Source: Anaerococcus sp. Marseille-P3915 (GTDB lineage: Bacteria; Bacillota; Clostridia; Tissierellales; Peptoniphilaceae). From it: a stretch of 64,000 nt of DNA. Location: contig NZ_LT984887.1 of NCBI RefSeq assembly GCF_900258475.1, positions 567,303-631,302 of the forward strand. The letters are read 5' to 3'. Below, piece by piece: positions 26,564 through 35,678 of this stretch. How positions within the stretch are numbered: position 1 is the stretch's first letter; every line of letters begins with the position of its first letter. The translations under genes and the position numbers were made by a program. The notes beneath the pieces were generated by a model. It was not told the origin of the DNA. It saw only the letters and a program-made list of their open reading frames with translations, and made no database searches.

Positions 26564-26600
26564 TTTTTGCTTAACTGTTTACAAATTTTTGATAAAGCTT

Positions 26601-26657
26601 CTGTAAATGGCGAGCGAAGCTAGGGTGTAGCCTTTACCTTTTACAGGTTTTTTTGAA
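26601..26657 (+). terminator. terminator-like hairpin downstream of the IS110 transposase
   Basis: CTGTAAA (26601-26607) pairs with TTTACAG (26642-26648), an inner GCTA/TAGC stem lies between, and a run of seven T follows. It lies just outside the estimated right end, so it may be host sequence. Confidence 0.55.
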
Positions 26658-26695
26658 AAAAATTACAATTTCATGAGCAAAAAACTTATGAACCC

Positions 26696-26731
26696 AATAT
26701 TTAAAATCTATTAAATATTAGGTCTTTTTGT
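26696..26731 (+). terminator. second hairpin with T tract
   Basis: CCAATATTTA pairs with TAAATATTAGG (one bulged base) and is followed by TCTTTTTG. It may back up termination of plus-strand reading out of the element. The remainder of 26732-26839 is AT-rich with no recognised feature. Confidence 0.5.
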
Positions 26732-26839
26732 TGTGCCTATTTTTATTCATTTTTTATCTATATCAATCCCTATATTTTTTTATTTCACCTCTTGACTTTT
26801 AATAGTTAGTCTTTCTTTCACTTAAAATATACCCAAAAA

Positions 26840-27124
26840 CTAGGCTAATCTTTCTATATTTTTCTCTAAAATTTCTATTGGATAAGTAGATTCGACCCTA
26901 TTTATCAAATCATCAATAATTTTTCTAGCGACCTTATTTGAATTGCTTATAGTTACAAAGGCCAAATGGGCCTTGTTAAGGATATCTAGGTCAGAAATTT
27001 CTGCTGCAGAAATATTTAAATTCTTTCTAGCATAATCTAAAATTGACCTCACAGTCCTTCTCTTATCCTTAAGAGAAAAGGCGTCAAAGATTACAAATTT
27101 TATTTCAAGCAGGTATACATACAT
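26840..27124 (-). CDS. DUF503 family protein (YlxP-like)
   Basis: Small 94-residue protein of the DUF503 family, of unknown biochemical function. KDKRRTVRSILDYARKNLNISAAEISD is the characteristic basic helix and strand, and a C-terminal helix EKNIERL follows. In many Firmicutes the homologue sits by rbfA and infB, whereas here it directly follows an MprF-like gene: the upstream stop TAG abuts its ATG without a gap. Last gene of the three-gene hydrolase-MprF-DUF503 unit. Confidence 0.85.
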   Translation of the reverse strand: MYVYLLEIKFVIFDAFSLKDKRRTVRSILDYARKNLNISAAEISDLDILNKAHLAFVTISNSNKVARKIIDDLINRVESTYPIEILEKNIERLA

Positions 27125-28906
27125 CTATATATCCTTATTGTGCTTCTTATCAGCCAGGAAGACTGCAAGTAGTGATGATAGAATCAGATTACCCTTGCCA
27201 AAGCAGGTGTACCTTGGCTCCCATAAGCTCGCATACTTTGATTTATAATTTCGAAGCCCTTTAAATGGATAGATGCTATCGGCGTGGCCATAAATAAAGG
27301 CTGCAACCCTCTCGCTCAAATAGGCTGACTTGTACTTGCCAACATTGGCTAGAGGTGCCATACCTAGGTTAAAATATTTCATTCCCTCTTCTTGGGCCTT
27401 TAAGAAAAGATTTAAAAATAGATAATCCATCATAGAATTGACATTCATATCTGTGTCATACCTCATAAGATCTATGGTCATTACATCCGGGTCATAGTTT
27501 GGCATAATATTAGTAAAGGCAGTAACATCACCATCCTTATCATAAACAAGACCAAGCCTTGACTCATTTAAATAATCCCTATCAAAAAATCCTAGGGAAA
27601 ATCCCTTCTCTTCTCTTCCCTTAAGCCACTTATCTGAAATAATATCAAGCCTGTCAAGAAGCTTATCATCATAAGGAGGGTCTAAGATTTCAAATTTATA
27701 ACCATCCTTTTCAAACCTATTTAATATGTTTCTAAGGGAAGATTTTTTCCTACCAGCTAGAGAAAATTCTCCTAAATCAATAAGGGCATTTTCACCAAAT
27801 TTCATAAAATCAAACCCATAATCGTGCAAATTAAGAGTAAATTTCTCACCCACTTCATAAAAGACTGGATTTAGTGATTTGATATAGGATCTTTCTATAA
27901 AATCTGACAGAGCCTCATCCAAGTATGCCCTATCACCAAAGGGCTCACCCATGACAATAATCTTGTTATTTACTATTTGATATAAAAATGCCATGAGCTT
28001 TTCGTCATTTTCATTAGTGTAATAATATATATACTTATCATTCAAAAAGCCAAGACCAGCTGTAGTTGATCCTGTCGGAGTATTTTTTTGAACAAAGTCC
28101 CTAAATTCTCCTATGTCTGGCTCATCACTTATTAAAACATCCTTTTTCATATAGAGAAGAATAAGTTTTAGACATAATAAAACAGCACCTATCAATATTG
28201 AAAAAATCAAAATTTTATTTAAGAACGGATAATTTTCTAGAAGCTGATCTGAGGCTATATTTTTAAGGTATATAAAAGCCCAAAAGCCTGCAAAAATCGA
28301 ATCTATGATTATCTCTTCTACACTAAATACAAAAGCATCCTTTATTAGGGCCTCTCTTGTTAGATAAGAAATAAAGCCTATCAAGAAAAGAGGAACCAAG
28401 GTAAAGACAGTATCCCCTATTAGAATTAGATAAAATCCAGTGAAAGCCAAAAGTGGATAAAGTATCTTTAAAAATTTCTTTTGTCTATCAAAGGCTAATC
28501 TTGCTAGGATTAAAAAGACAAAGCCTAATACAAATTCAAGCAGAGCCCTAACAAGGACAATTGTCATAAAAGAAAATTCATTAAAGGGAAAATAATTTAA
28601 ATTATCACTCACATTCACACTCAAAAGAAAGCCGAGACCATAAAATCCAATAAAAATCGAATTAATTCTTTGTATGTATTCTCTAGCAAGCTTTAGGGCA
28701 AGTTCTCCATAATTATTTCTCAGTGAAATCAAAATATCCTTAAATCTTATAAAGACATAAATAATACCTACTAGCAAAAATATACCAAGAATGAGGCTCG
28801 TTTTAAAACCTGTAGCAGTCTTGGCTAAATAATATATAGCCATCAAGACAAGAAACAAAAATATAAAATGTATAAATTTTTCCCTATATTTTTTTATTAA
28901 CTTCAT
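27125..28906 (-). CDS. MprF-like protein with DUF2156 lysyl-transferase domain
   Basis: Likely modifies membrane phosphatidylglycerol with an aminoacyl group from charged tRNA, changing surface charge. About eight hydrophobic segments fill residues 10-255. A cytosolic DUF2156 domain with GNAT-like folds follows: FVQKNTPTGSTTAGLGFLND, VMGEPFGD, KKSSLRNILNRFEKDGYKF, and the terminal FNLGMAPLANVG and RYTCFGKGNL. At 593 residues it lacks part of the N-terminal flippase region of the 840-residue staphylococcal MprF. It is directly abutted by the hydrolase gene upstream and DUF503 downstream, so the three are cotranslated. The aminoacyl group is not predictable. Confidence 0.87.
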   Translation of the reverse strand: MKLIKKYREKFIHFIFLFLVLMAIYYLAKTATGFKTSLILGIFLLVGIIYVFIRFKDILISLRNNYGELALKLAREYIQRINSIFIGFYGLGFLLSVNVSDNLNYFPFNEFSFMTIVLVRALLEFVLGFVFLILARLAFDRQKKFLKILYPLLAFTGFYLILIGDTVFTLVPLFLIGFISYLTREALIKDAFVFSVEEIIIDSIFAGFWAFIYLKNIASDQLLENYPFLNKILIFSILIGAVLLCLKLILLYMKKDVLISDEPDIGEFRDFVQKNTPTGSTTAGLGFLNDKYIYYYTNENDEKLMAFLYQIVNNKIIVMGEPFGDRAYLDEALSDFIERSYIKSLNPVFYEVGEKFTLNLHDYGFDFMKFGENALIDLGEFSLAGRKKSSLRNILNRFEKDGYKFEILDPPYDDKLLDRLDIISDKWLKGREEKGFSLGFFDRDYLNESRLGLVYDKDGDVTAFTNIMPNYDPDVMTIDLMRYDTDMNVNSMMDYLFLNLFLKAQEEGMKYFNLGMAPLANVGKYKSAYLSERVAAFIYGHADSIYPFKGLRNYKSKYASLWEPRYTCFGKGNLILSSLLAVFLADKKHNKDI

Positions 28907-29617
28907 CTAAGCTCCTTTCAAAAAATCTAAAACAAGCCTGTTAAAAATCTCAGGGGCCTTCCTTGCTAACCTGTGACCCTGGTTTTTTATAATATAAAGC
29001 TTGCAGTCTCTAATGTTTTGGGCAATACCTCTTATGTGAGATAACCTTATCAAATCATTAGACCCAACAATAATCATAGTTGGATTGTCAATATCTCTAA
29101 GGTCCGACTTTTCAAGCTTAAGATCTCCTAGCAGAAGTCTTGCTACCCTTTTATTCTTTTTAAAAAATGGCAAAATAGTCCAGACTATATTTTCTAAAAT
29201 CATAAGGACCTTTGCAAAAGGCGTAATCCCATCAAATCTCGCATTTGGAGCATTAAGAATGAGTTTATCAATCATTTCTCCATACATCTTGTGAAATACA
29301 AGGGCAAGATTTGCCCCATCAGAAAAACCTAAGACGTGTGCCTTCTTAAGGCCCAAAGCCTGGTAGACTTCCTTTAGGTCATTTGCCATAATTTCAAAAC
29401 TGAGCTTATCCTTATTATTATCAGAAAATCCATGATCCCTAAAATCTATCAAAATAAGATGAAAATACTTAGATAGAAATCCTATCTGATATTCAAAATA
29501 AGTCATATCCCCGTCATTGCCATGAAGGAGGAAAAGATTTTCACCCTGGCCATACTCCTTATAAAAAATATGGGTTCCGTCCCTTAATTTTATATAATCA
29601 TCTTCAGTACTTTTCAT
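28907..29617 (-). CDS. alpha/beta hydrolase
   Basis: Soluble alpha/beta-hydrolase fold protein of 236 residues. The oxyanion region LFLLHGNDGDMTYF, DFRDHGFSD, the nucleophile elbow VLGFSDGANLAL (Ser), and the C-terminal NQGHRLARKAP with the catalytic His are visible; Asp is expected at IIVGSNDLIRLS. Its stop codon TAG touches the ATG of the MprF-like gene, placing it in that operon. A lipid or aminoacyl-ester substrate would fit the neighbour (aminoacyl-PG hydrolases occur beside MprF in other bacteria), but this is inference. Confidence 0.85.
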   Translation of the reverse strand: MKSTEDDYIKLRDGTHIFYKEYGQGENLFLLHGNDGDMTYFEYQIGFLSKYFHLILIDFRDHGFSDNNKDKLSFEIMANDLKEVYQALGLKKAHVLGFSDGANLALVFHKMYGEMIDKLILNAPNARFDGITPFAKVLMILENIVWTILPFFKKNKRVARLLLGDLKLEKSDLRDIDNPTMIIVGSNDLIRLSHIRGIAQNIRDCKLYIIKNQGHRLARKAPEIFNRLVLDFLKGA

Positions 29618-29712
29618 AAAAGCTCCTTTAATTAATTATATCACTTTCTATTAATAAGTCTTTTATAGTGAAGATATTTTTATAATTAGTAAAATAAAAG
29701 CAAGGAGGATCT

Positions 29713-31080
29713 ATGAACTTTAATTTTAATGATAAAAAAGAAAACAAAATCAATTTTATATTCGAAGAAGATAATAAGCATAATTTTTTTAAGGCTAAAA
29801 GTGGTGCAATATTGCCAGTAGAAGCTGAAGGGGAAATCCTACTAGGACTTGGCAAAAAAGAAGACTTTACTAAGGATGTCCTAAAAGAAGCTGTCGCTAA
29901 ACTTATAAGATTTTTAGCTGATAAGGATATTTCTACTATTTCATTTTCAGCAAATAATACAGACCTTGATGATAAGGACTTTTGCCTTGCAATAGTAGAA
30001 GCCTCTATGGTGGCTTCATATAAGTTTGACCACTACAAGAGCGAAAAAGCTTGTCAAAAACTTTCTGAAATTAACTTTGATGAAAGCCTTTCACCATATA
30101 AAGCTGATCTAGAAGAGCTTTCAAATGTTTTAGAAGGTCAATTTTTAGCAAGAGACCTTGTGAATCTAAGGTCAAATGACATCTACCCAGAAACTTTAGC
30201 CCAAGCTGCCCATGATAATTTATCAGACCTTGGCGTTGATGTAAAAATCTATGGCAAGGATGAAATTCTTGATATGGGCCTTACTGCTTTTTATGAAGTA
30301 GCTAAGGGATCTGATAAGGAACCTAAATTTATAGTTATGGAATACCTAAAGGGAGACAATGAGCCTCTAGCCTTAGTTGGTAAGGGTCTAACCTATGATG
30401 CAGGAGGTTACTCTATTAAAACATCTGCTGGTATGAAGACTATGAACTCAGATATGGGTGGATCAGGTACAGCTATCGGTGCAATGAAGGCAATTGCTTC
30501 AAATAAGCTTAAAGTCAATGTTGTAGCTATTGTTGCAGCCTGCGAAAACCTAATATCAGGCAGAGCTTATAAGCCAGGTGACATAATCAAAGCAAGAAAT
30601 GGCATGACAATAGATGTAGATAATACAGATGCTGAGGGAAGGATTACCCTTGCAGATGCTGTAAATTACGCAGCTACAGAATATAAACCAAGCCTATTAG
30701 TTGACCTTGCAACCCTTACAGGTGCAGTCCTAGTGGCTCTTGGTGAAACCTATACAGGTGCTGTTACAAATGATGATGCTGCCTTTGCTAAGGTTAAAAA
30801 AGCAAGCGAAGATTCTGATGAAAAAATTTGGCGACTTCCAAATGACCCATTCTTTAAGACCTACAACAAGAGCGAAAATGGCGATGTCAAAAACTCTGGT
30901 GGCAGAATGGCAGGATCTATAACAGCTGGCCAATTTATCGAAAACTTCATCGAAGAAGTCCCATGGGTACACCTTGATATAGCAGGAACTGCTTACCTAT
31001 CAGCTCCACAAGGAATAAATGAAACAGGAGCAACAGGTGTCCATGTCAAGACCCTATACAATTTAGCTAAAAACTATTAA
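29713..31080 (+). CDS. pepA: leucyl aminopeptidase (M17)
   Basis: Di-metal cytosolic aminopeptidase of the M17 family, 455 residues. The metal and catalytic segments are VGKGLTYDAGGYSIKTSAGM (Lys and Asp ligands), MNSDMGGSGTAIGAM, and the diagnostic NTDAEGRITLADA octapeptide with Asp, Glu and catalytic Arg. The N-terminal 150 residues form the less conserved macro-like domain. AAGGAGG stands five bases before the ATG. Divergent from the alpha/beta hydrolase gene and convergent with the liv operon, separated by a strong terminator. Confidence 0.94.
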   Translation: MNFNFNDKKENKINFIFEEDNKHNFFKAKSGAILPVEAEGEILLGLGKKEDFTKDVLKEAVAKLIRFLADKDISTISFSANNTDLDDKDFCLAIVEASMVASYKFDHYKSEKACQKLSEINFDESLSPYKADLEELSNVLEGQFLARDLVNLRSNDIYPETLAQAAHDNLSDLGVDVKIYGKDEILDMGLTAFYEVAKGSDKEPKFIVMEYLKGDNEPLALVGKGLTYDAGGYSIKTSAGMKTMNSDMGGSGTAIGAMKAIASNKLKVNVVAIVAACENLISGRAYKPGDIIKARNGMTIDVDNTDAEGRITLADAVNYAATEYKPSLLVDLATLTGAVLVALGETYTGAVTNDDAAFAKVKKASEDSDEKIWRLPNDPFFKTYNKSENGDVKNSGGRMAGSITAGQFIENFIEEVPWVHLDIAGTAYLSAPQGINETGATGVHVKTLYNLAKNY

Positions 31081-31081
31081 T

Positions 31082-31130
31082 AAAAAATCCCAAGTAACTT
31101 AGGATTTTCCTAAAGTCTTGGGATTTTTTT
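31082..31130. terminator. bidirectional terminator pepA/livF
   Basis: AAAAATCCCAAG (31083-31094) pairs perfectly with CTTGGGATTTTT (31117-31128), with an inner TTAGGA-TTT-TCCTAA hairpin extending the stem. It serves both convergent transcripts and reaches the livF stop codon. Confidence 0.9.
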
Positions 31131-31842
31131 ATATACCTAGGTAGGCTGCCTTTACATCTGGATCTGCCTTTAGATCACTTGCCTTACCTTCTTTTACAAT
31201 CTTGCCTGTCTCAAGAACATAGGCCCTGTCGGCTATATCTAGGGCAAGATTTGCATTTTGTTCTACAAGTAGGATTGTCCTGCCTTCTTCTTTTAAAATC
31301 CTAATCGTATCAAATATCTTATCTACAAATAGAGGCGAAAGACCCATTGAAGGCTCATCTAAAAGTAGCACCTTAGGATTAGTAAGTAGGGCCCTGCCCA
31401 TAGCTAGCATTTGCTGCTCACCACCCGAAAGGGTACCTGCTTTTTGATTTTTTCTTTCCTCTAAAACTGGGAAAAGCTCGTAAATCTTTTTAAGCTCTTT
31501 TTGATTTTCTTCATCAGACCTATCCACAGCTATTGTTCCAAGTTTTAAATTATCCTCTACAGAAAGACCTGCAAATACACGTCTTCCTTCAGGTACTTGC
31601 GCAATGCCTTCTCTTGTAATTTGGAAAGATTTTTCCTTTTTGATTGACTTTTCATTAAAGAAAATATCACCCTCTTTGGCATCCAAAAGACCAGATATAG
31701 TCTGAAGGGTTGTAGTTTTGCCAGCACCGTTGGCACCAATTAAGGAAACTACTTCGCCTTCATCTACTTTAAGACTTATACCCTTAAGAGCCCTGATATT
31801 TCCATAATATACACTTAAATTTTCAACTCTTAATATACTCAT
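31129..31842 (-). CDS. livF: branched-chain amino acid ABC transporter, ATP-binding protein LivF
   Basis: Second ATPase of the Leu/Ile/Val ABC importer, on the cytoplasmic face. The 237 residues include Walker A GANGAGKTTTLQ (~37-48), Q-loop region GIAQVPEGRRVF, the ABC signature LSGGEQQMLAMGRALL, Walker B KVLLLDEPSMGLSP and the H-loop position replaced by VEQNAN, as is normal for LivF. Last gene of livJ-H-M-G-F with an 11-base gap after livG. Confidence 0.94.
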   Translation of the reverse strand: MSILRVENLSVYYGNIRALKGISLKVDEGEVVSLIGANGAGKTTTLQTISGLLDAKEGDIFFNEKSIKKEKSFQITREGIAQVPEGRRVFAGLSVEDNLKLGTIAVDRSDEENQKELKKIYELFPVLEERKNQKAGTLSGGEQQMLAMGRALLTNPKVLLLDEPSMGLSPLFVDKIFDTIRILKEEGRTILLVEQNANLALDIADRAYVLETGKIVKEGKASDLKADPDVKAAYLGI

Positions 31843-31853
31843 ATTTCCTCTTT

Positions 31854-32636
31854 CTAGTTGCCAAGATAGGCCCTTACTACTTCTTCATTTGAGATTACTT
31901 CTTTAGGATCACCTTGGGCAAGGATTTCTCCATAATTTAGAACAATAAGTCTTTCTGATATACCTAAAACTAGATTCATATCATGCTCTATCAATAGGAT
32001 TGAAACTCCGGTTTTTTCTCTTATAATCCTTATAGAATCCATAAGATCTTGAGTTTCAGACTCATTCATACCAGCTGCCGGCTCATCTAGAAGAAGAAGT
32101 TTAGGTCTTGTTGCCATAGCTCTTGCTATTTCTAACTTTCTTTGGGCACCATATGGAAGACTTCCTGCAAAGGCCCTGAAATATTTTTCTAGGTTAAAGA
32201 GGCTTAAGATTTCCTTAGCTGTCTTTGTCGCTTCATTTTCTTCCTTCCAGAAGCTAGGAAATCTTAGCATACCACTAAGAACTCCATAGTCCATGTATTG
32301 GTTCATGGCAAGTTTAACATTATCTAGTACTGTTAGGTTATCAAATAGCCTTATATTTTGAAAAGTCCTTGCTACACCCATCTTTGAAAGCTTATCTGGA
32401 GAAATGCCATTGGTCATCTCCCCATCTAATAAAATCTCACCGCTTGTTGGAGTATAAACACCTGATAACATATTAAAAAGAGTGGTTTTACCAGCTCCGT
32501 TAGGGCCGATTAGGCCTAAGAGCTCTCCCTTTTTTAGGTTAAAAGTTACATCAGATACTGCCTTAAGTCCTCCAAAGGAAATGCTAAGGTCTTTTACTTC
32601 AAGCACATTATCATGTATTATTTCTTTACTATTCAC
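31854..32636 (-). CDS. livG: branched-chain amino acid ABC transporter, ATP-binding protein LivG
   Basis: First ATPase of the importer, 260 residues. Walker A GPNGAGKTTLFNM (~43-55), GVARTFQNIRLF as the LivG-type Q-loop region, signature YGAQRKLEIARAMA (a diverged LSGG), Walker B KLLLLDEPAAGMNE and LIEHDM with the switch His. The start overlaps the end of livM by eight bases, so translation is coupled. Confidence 0.94.
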   Translation of the reverse strand: MNSKEIIHDNVLEVKDLSISFGGLKAVSDVTFNLKKGELLGLIGPNGAGKTTLFNMLSGVYTPTSGEILLDGEMTNGISPDKLSKMGVARTFQNIRLFDNLTVLDNVKLAMNQYMDYGVLSGMLRFPSFWKEENEATKTAKEILSLFNLEKYFRAFAGSLPYGAQRKLEIARAMATRPKLLLLDEPAAGMNESETQDLMDSIRIIREKTGVSILLIEHDMNLVLGISERLIVLNYGEILAQGDPKEVISNEEVVRAYLGN

Positions 32637-33603
32637 CTTCTACATCTCCTTTCTTATACTTATCTATCTTTAATAGATTTCTTATTGAAAATTCTTTTCT
32701 TCCTAAAAGACCTTGAGGTCTATAAATCATAACAGCTATAAGGATTAGAGCATAGATTACCATTCTCCATTCAGCAAGTGGTCTTAATATTTCCGGAAGA
32801 ATTGTTAGGCCAATTGATGAGAAGATTGCACCTGTCATAGATCCCATACCACCTAAAACTACCATTACTAGATAGTCAAATGACTTGTTGTAGTTAAATA
32901 TATTTGCTGCCAATACCCCAAAGCTTTGAGCATAAAGGGCACCTGCTATACCTGCAAAGACTGCAGATAGGGCAAAGGCAAAGGTCTTATACTTTGTGAT
33001 ATTGATACCGCAAGCTTGGGCTGCTAATTCGTTATCTCTTATTGATAAGACAGCCCTACCATGACGGCAAGATGCATAGGTAAAGATCATAGCTACAAGG
33101 AAGGCTGCCACAAAATAAAATTTTCCGAAATCATTGGTCGTTGGGATACCAGCCAGGCCTTGGGCACCTCCTGTAAAGCCTAAGTTTTCTATAAGTACTC
33201 TTATGATTTCACCAAAGGCTAGGGTTACTATAGCTAGATAATCACCGGTTAACCTTAAAACAGGAAGTCCGATTAAAACACCAAATATAGCTGCAACCAC
33301 TCCTGCTATTATAAGAGAAAGTATAAAGCCTAAAAATCCCCCTACTAGGCCGCTTTTAAGAAATAAAGCTGCTGAATAAGCACCGATTGCCATGAAGCCC
33401 GCGTGGCCTAGGTTAATTTGTCCTAAGACACCTACAGTTAGGTTAAGACTTGTGGCCATTATTATATTTATACAAATTAGTACAAGGATATTTTGCCAAT
33501 ATCTATTTAAAAGATTAAGTCCAATTAGACTTTGGATTATTACAAAAAATAATACTACTAATGCTGTTGTGATAAGATAAGTTTTCTTTCTATTCTTGGA
33601 CAT
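32629..33603 (-). CDS. livM: branched-chain amino acid ABC transporter, permease LivM
   Basis: Membrane permease of the importer, 324 residues with about ten hydrophobic segments. The pattern NLTVGVLGQINLGHAGFMAIGAYSAAL and IRDNELAAQACGINITKYKTFAFALSA (the cytoplasmic EAA-type loop that docks the ATPases) are typical of LivM, and it ends in a charged cytoplasmic tail. It follows livH by one base and overlaps livG. Confidence 0.93.
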   Translation of the reverse strand: MSKNRKKTYLITTALVVLFFVIIQSLIGLNLLNRYWQNILVLICINIIMATSLNLTVGVLGQINLGHAGFMAIGAYSAALFLKSGLVGGFLGFILSLIIAGVVAAIFGVLIGLPVLRLTGDYLAIVTLAFGEIIRVLIENLGFTGGAQGLAGIPTTNDFGKFYFVAAFLVAMIFTYASCRHGRAVLSIRDNELAAQACGINITKYKTFAFALSAVFAGIAGALYAQSFGVLAANIFNYNKSFDYLVMVVLGGMGSMTGAIFSSIGLTILPEILRPLAEWRMVIYALILIAVMIYRPQGLLGRKEFSIRNLLKIDKYKKGDVEGE

Positions 33604-33604
33604 A

Positions 33605-34492
33605 TCACACCTTTTCTTTCTCTAGTTTGCCAAATAAGCCATTTGGAGCTACTAGTAAAACTATAATCAATACTACAAATACTATAGCATCTGCATAAGC
33701 ACTTGATAGGTAAGCTCTGGTCAAAACTTCTATTATACCTAGGATTAAACCGCCTATAACAGCCCCTGGTATACTTCCGATTCCTCCAAGGACTGCTGCT
33801 GTAAAGGCCTTAATACCAAGCATTGATCCCATAAAAGGTTGGATCTGTGGATAGCTTGCTACATATAAAACTGAAGCTACACCTGCAAGGGCTGATCCTA
33901 TAGCAAAGGTCATTGTCATAACCTTATTTACATTTATACCAACAAGCTCTGCAGCACCGTAGTCTTCACTTACAGCTAGCATTGATTTACCATGTTTTGT
34001 TTTATTTACAAATAAGTTCAATAAATATGTTAGGATAATTGTTGATACGATTGTAACTATTGTAGCAAGTGATAGGTGAACTCCTCCAAAGTTTAGAGAC
34101 TTTTGTGGGAAAAGCCCTGGTATAGGTTTTGCACTTGATGTAAATATCTTTACGAATAAGTTTTGTAAAAATAGGGACACACCTATGGTTGTTATAAGTA
34201 AGGAAATTCTTGAAGAATTCCTAAGTGGCTTATAGGCTACTCTTTCTATAACCACGCCAAGTATCGTACATACTAATATGGCAGGTACTATAGCAAGCCA
34301 TAGTGGCAAGCCTGCCTTAAATATAGGTAATTGGATGGCAAGAAATACAGTATATCCACCTACCATTATGATATCGCCGTGGGCGAAGTTGATAAGTTTG
34401 GCTATACCATAAACCATCGTATACCCTAGGGCTACAAGGGCATATATAGAGCCTAGTTGTAGCCCGTTAAATAATTGGGTAATAAAATCCAT
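33605..34492 (-). CDS. livH: branched-chain amino acid ABC transporter, permease LivH
   Basis: Second permease, 295 residues with about eight hydrophobic segments. FINGLQ-type start (MDFITQLFNGLQLGSIYALVALGYTMVYG without the full run), KLINFAHGDIIMVGGY, and the docking loop AVSEDYGAAELVGINVNKVM identify LivH. It sits 15 bases after the first binding-protein gene, with AGAGGAGAGA just before the ATG. Confidence 0.93.
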   Translation of the reverse strand: MDFITQLFNGLQLGSIYALVALGYTMVYGIAKLINFAHGDIIMVGGYTVFLAIQLPIFKAGLPLWLAIVPAILVCTILGVVIERVAYKPLRNSSRISLLITTIGVSLFLQNLFVKIFTSSAKPIPGLFPQKSLNFGGVHLSLATIVTIVSTIILTYLLNLFVNKTKHGKSMLAVSEDYGAAELVGINVNKVMTMTFAIGSALAGVASVLYVASYPQIQPFMGSMLGIKAFTAAVLGGIGSIPGAVIGGLILGIIEVLTRAYLSSAYADAIVFVVLIIVLLVAPNGLFGKLEKEKV

Positions 34493-34507
34493 TAATCTCT
34501 CCTCTTT

Positions 34508-35659
34508 CTATCTAGGGTTAACAATTGAATCAAACTTGTATTCCCCTTTTTCTATCTTCATAATTGATGCTGCCTTTTTAGGGTTGTTATTTTCATCAAA
34601 GGTGAAAGAACCTGTTATGCCTTTAAAATTTAAACCCTTTATTGCAGCGCATCTATCTGCGTTTGAATCAGACTGGGCTGCTTCAAAACCTTGTTTTATT
34701 ATATAAACTGTGTCATAGCCTAGGGCTGAAAATGCAGTAGGATCTTCTCCATAAGTTTCCTTGTATTTACTTATAAATTCTTGAACCTTTGGATCAGTAT
34801 CTTCAATACTAAAGTGATTGGTAAAGAAAGAATTTTCAATTACATCATAGCTTGATGGGTCCATTGTCTTTAAGATTCCATCCCAACCATCTCCACCCAA
34901 GAAAGCTGCATTGATATTTGCATTTCTTGCTTGTGGTGTAATAAGTGATAATTTCTCATAATATTCTGGCAATAACAATACGTCAGGATTTTTACCAGCT
35001 ATAGTTGTAAGTTGGGCCTTAAAGTCTGTGTCATTTTCCCCATATGATTCATTGGCAACTATTTCAATACCTAGCTCTTCTGCCTTCTTTTCAAAGGCAT
35101 CAGCTATACCTGTTGAATAATCACTTGCAGTATTTTCTAAGATTGCAGCTGTCTTTGCCTTTAAGCTATCTTTTGCATAAATTGCTAATAAATCACCTTG
35201 ATAAGGGTTTGTAAAACATGTCCTAAAGACATTTGGTTTTCCTACGGTTATTGATTCTTCAGTACCTGTTGGGGTAATAACTGGTATGCCATCAGCTTGA
35301 CTTGCTTCTGCTATCGCTTGTGATGGGCTTGAGGTATTTGTACCAATTACAGCTGACGCTCCATTTTCTACAAGCTTTCTATAACTAGTAACAGAATCTG
35401 TTAACTCTCCCTTATCGTCCAATGATTCTAGGCTAATCTTTTTACCATCTATTCCGCCATTGGCATTTATTTCTTCAACGGCCATCTTAATTCCATTTAC
35501 AGTTGATACACCATAGTTGGAGTATTGACCTGTTAGCGGGAAAGTTGAGCCGATTTTTATAGTATTCTCATCAGCTACATTTTTATTATTTGTTCCGCTT
35601 CCACATCCTGTAAATATTGCTCCTGCTATAGCAATCATGGTTATAATTTTCTTGTTCAT
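34508..35659 (-). CDS. livJ: branched-chain amino acid-binding lipoprotein (Leu T-box controlled)
   Basis: Extracytoplasmic periplasmic-binding-fold protein that delivers branched-chain amino acids to LivHM. The 383 residues begin with a lipoprotein signal, MNKKIITMIAIAGAIFTGC, with Cys19 as the lipidation site; GSTFPLTGQYSNYG follows, and the Leu/Ile/Val-binding type 1 fold runs to the end. TAGGAGG precedes the ATG. It is preceded by a T-box with a CUA specifier and heads livH-M-G-F, so the whole transporter should rise when tRNA-Leu is uncharged. The paralogue at 36135-37319 has its own, different T-box. Confidence 0.93.
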   Translation of the reverse strand: MNKKIITMIAIAGAIFTGCGSGTNNKNVADENTIKIGSTFPLTGQYSNYGVSTVNGIKMAVEEINANGGIDGKKISLESLDDKGELTDSVTSYRKLVENGASAVIGTNTSSPSQAIAEASQADGIPVITPTGTEESITVGKPNVFRTCFTNPYQGDLLAIYAKDSLKAKTAAILENTASDYSTGIADAFEKKAEELGIEIVANESYGENDTDFKAQLTTIAGKNPDVLLLPEYYEKLSLITPQARNANINAAFLGGDGWDGILKTMDPSSYDVIENSFFTNHFSIEDTDPKVQEFISKYKETYGEDPTAFSALGYDTVYIIKQGFEAAQSDSNADRCAAIKGLNFKGITGSFTFDENNNPKKAASIMKIEKGEYKFDSIVNPR

Positions 35660-35678
35660 TTTTCCTCCTAATTATTTT

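Larger units (their letters stand above)
25190..26590 (+). mobile_element. IS110-family insertion element (ends approximate)
   Basis: Defined by the DEDD transposase gene and long left non-coding region typical of IS110 elements, which insert without inverted repeats or target duplication. Ends are estimated from guide-like matches: GTTATTAGAT at 25200-25209 recurs inside the left-end RNA candidate (25343-25352), and TTAACTGTTTAC just after the transposase stop (26571-26582) recurs at 25274-25285. TATAAT at 25191-25196 and TTTACA at 26578-26583 could form a promoter when the ends join in a circle. Exact boundaries need a comparison with an empty site. Confidence 0.7.
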
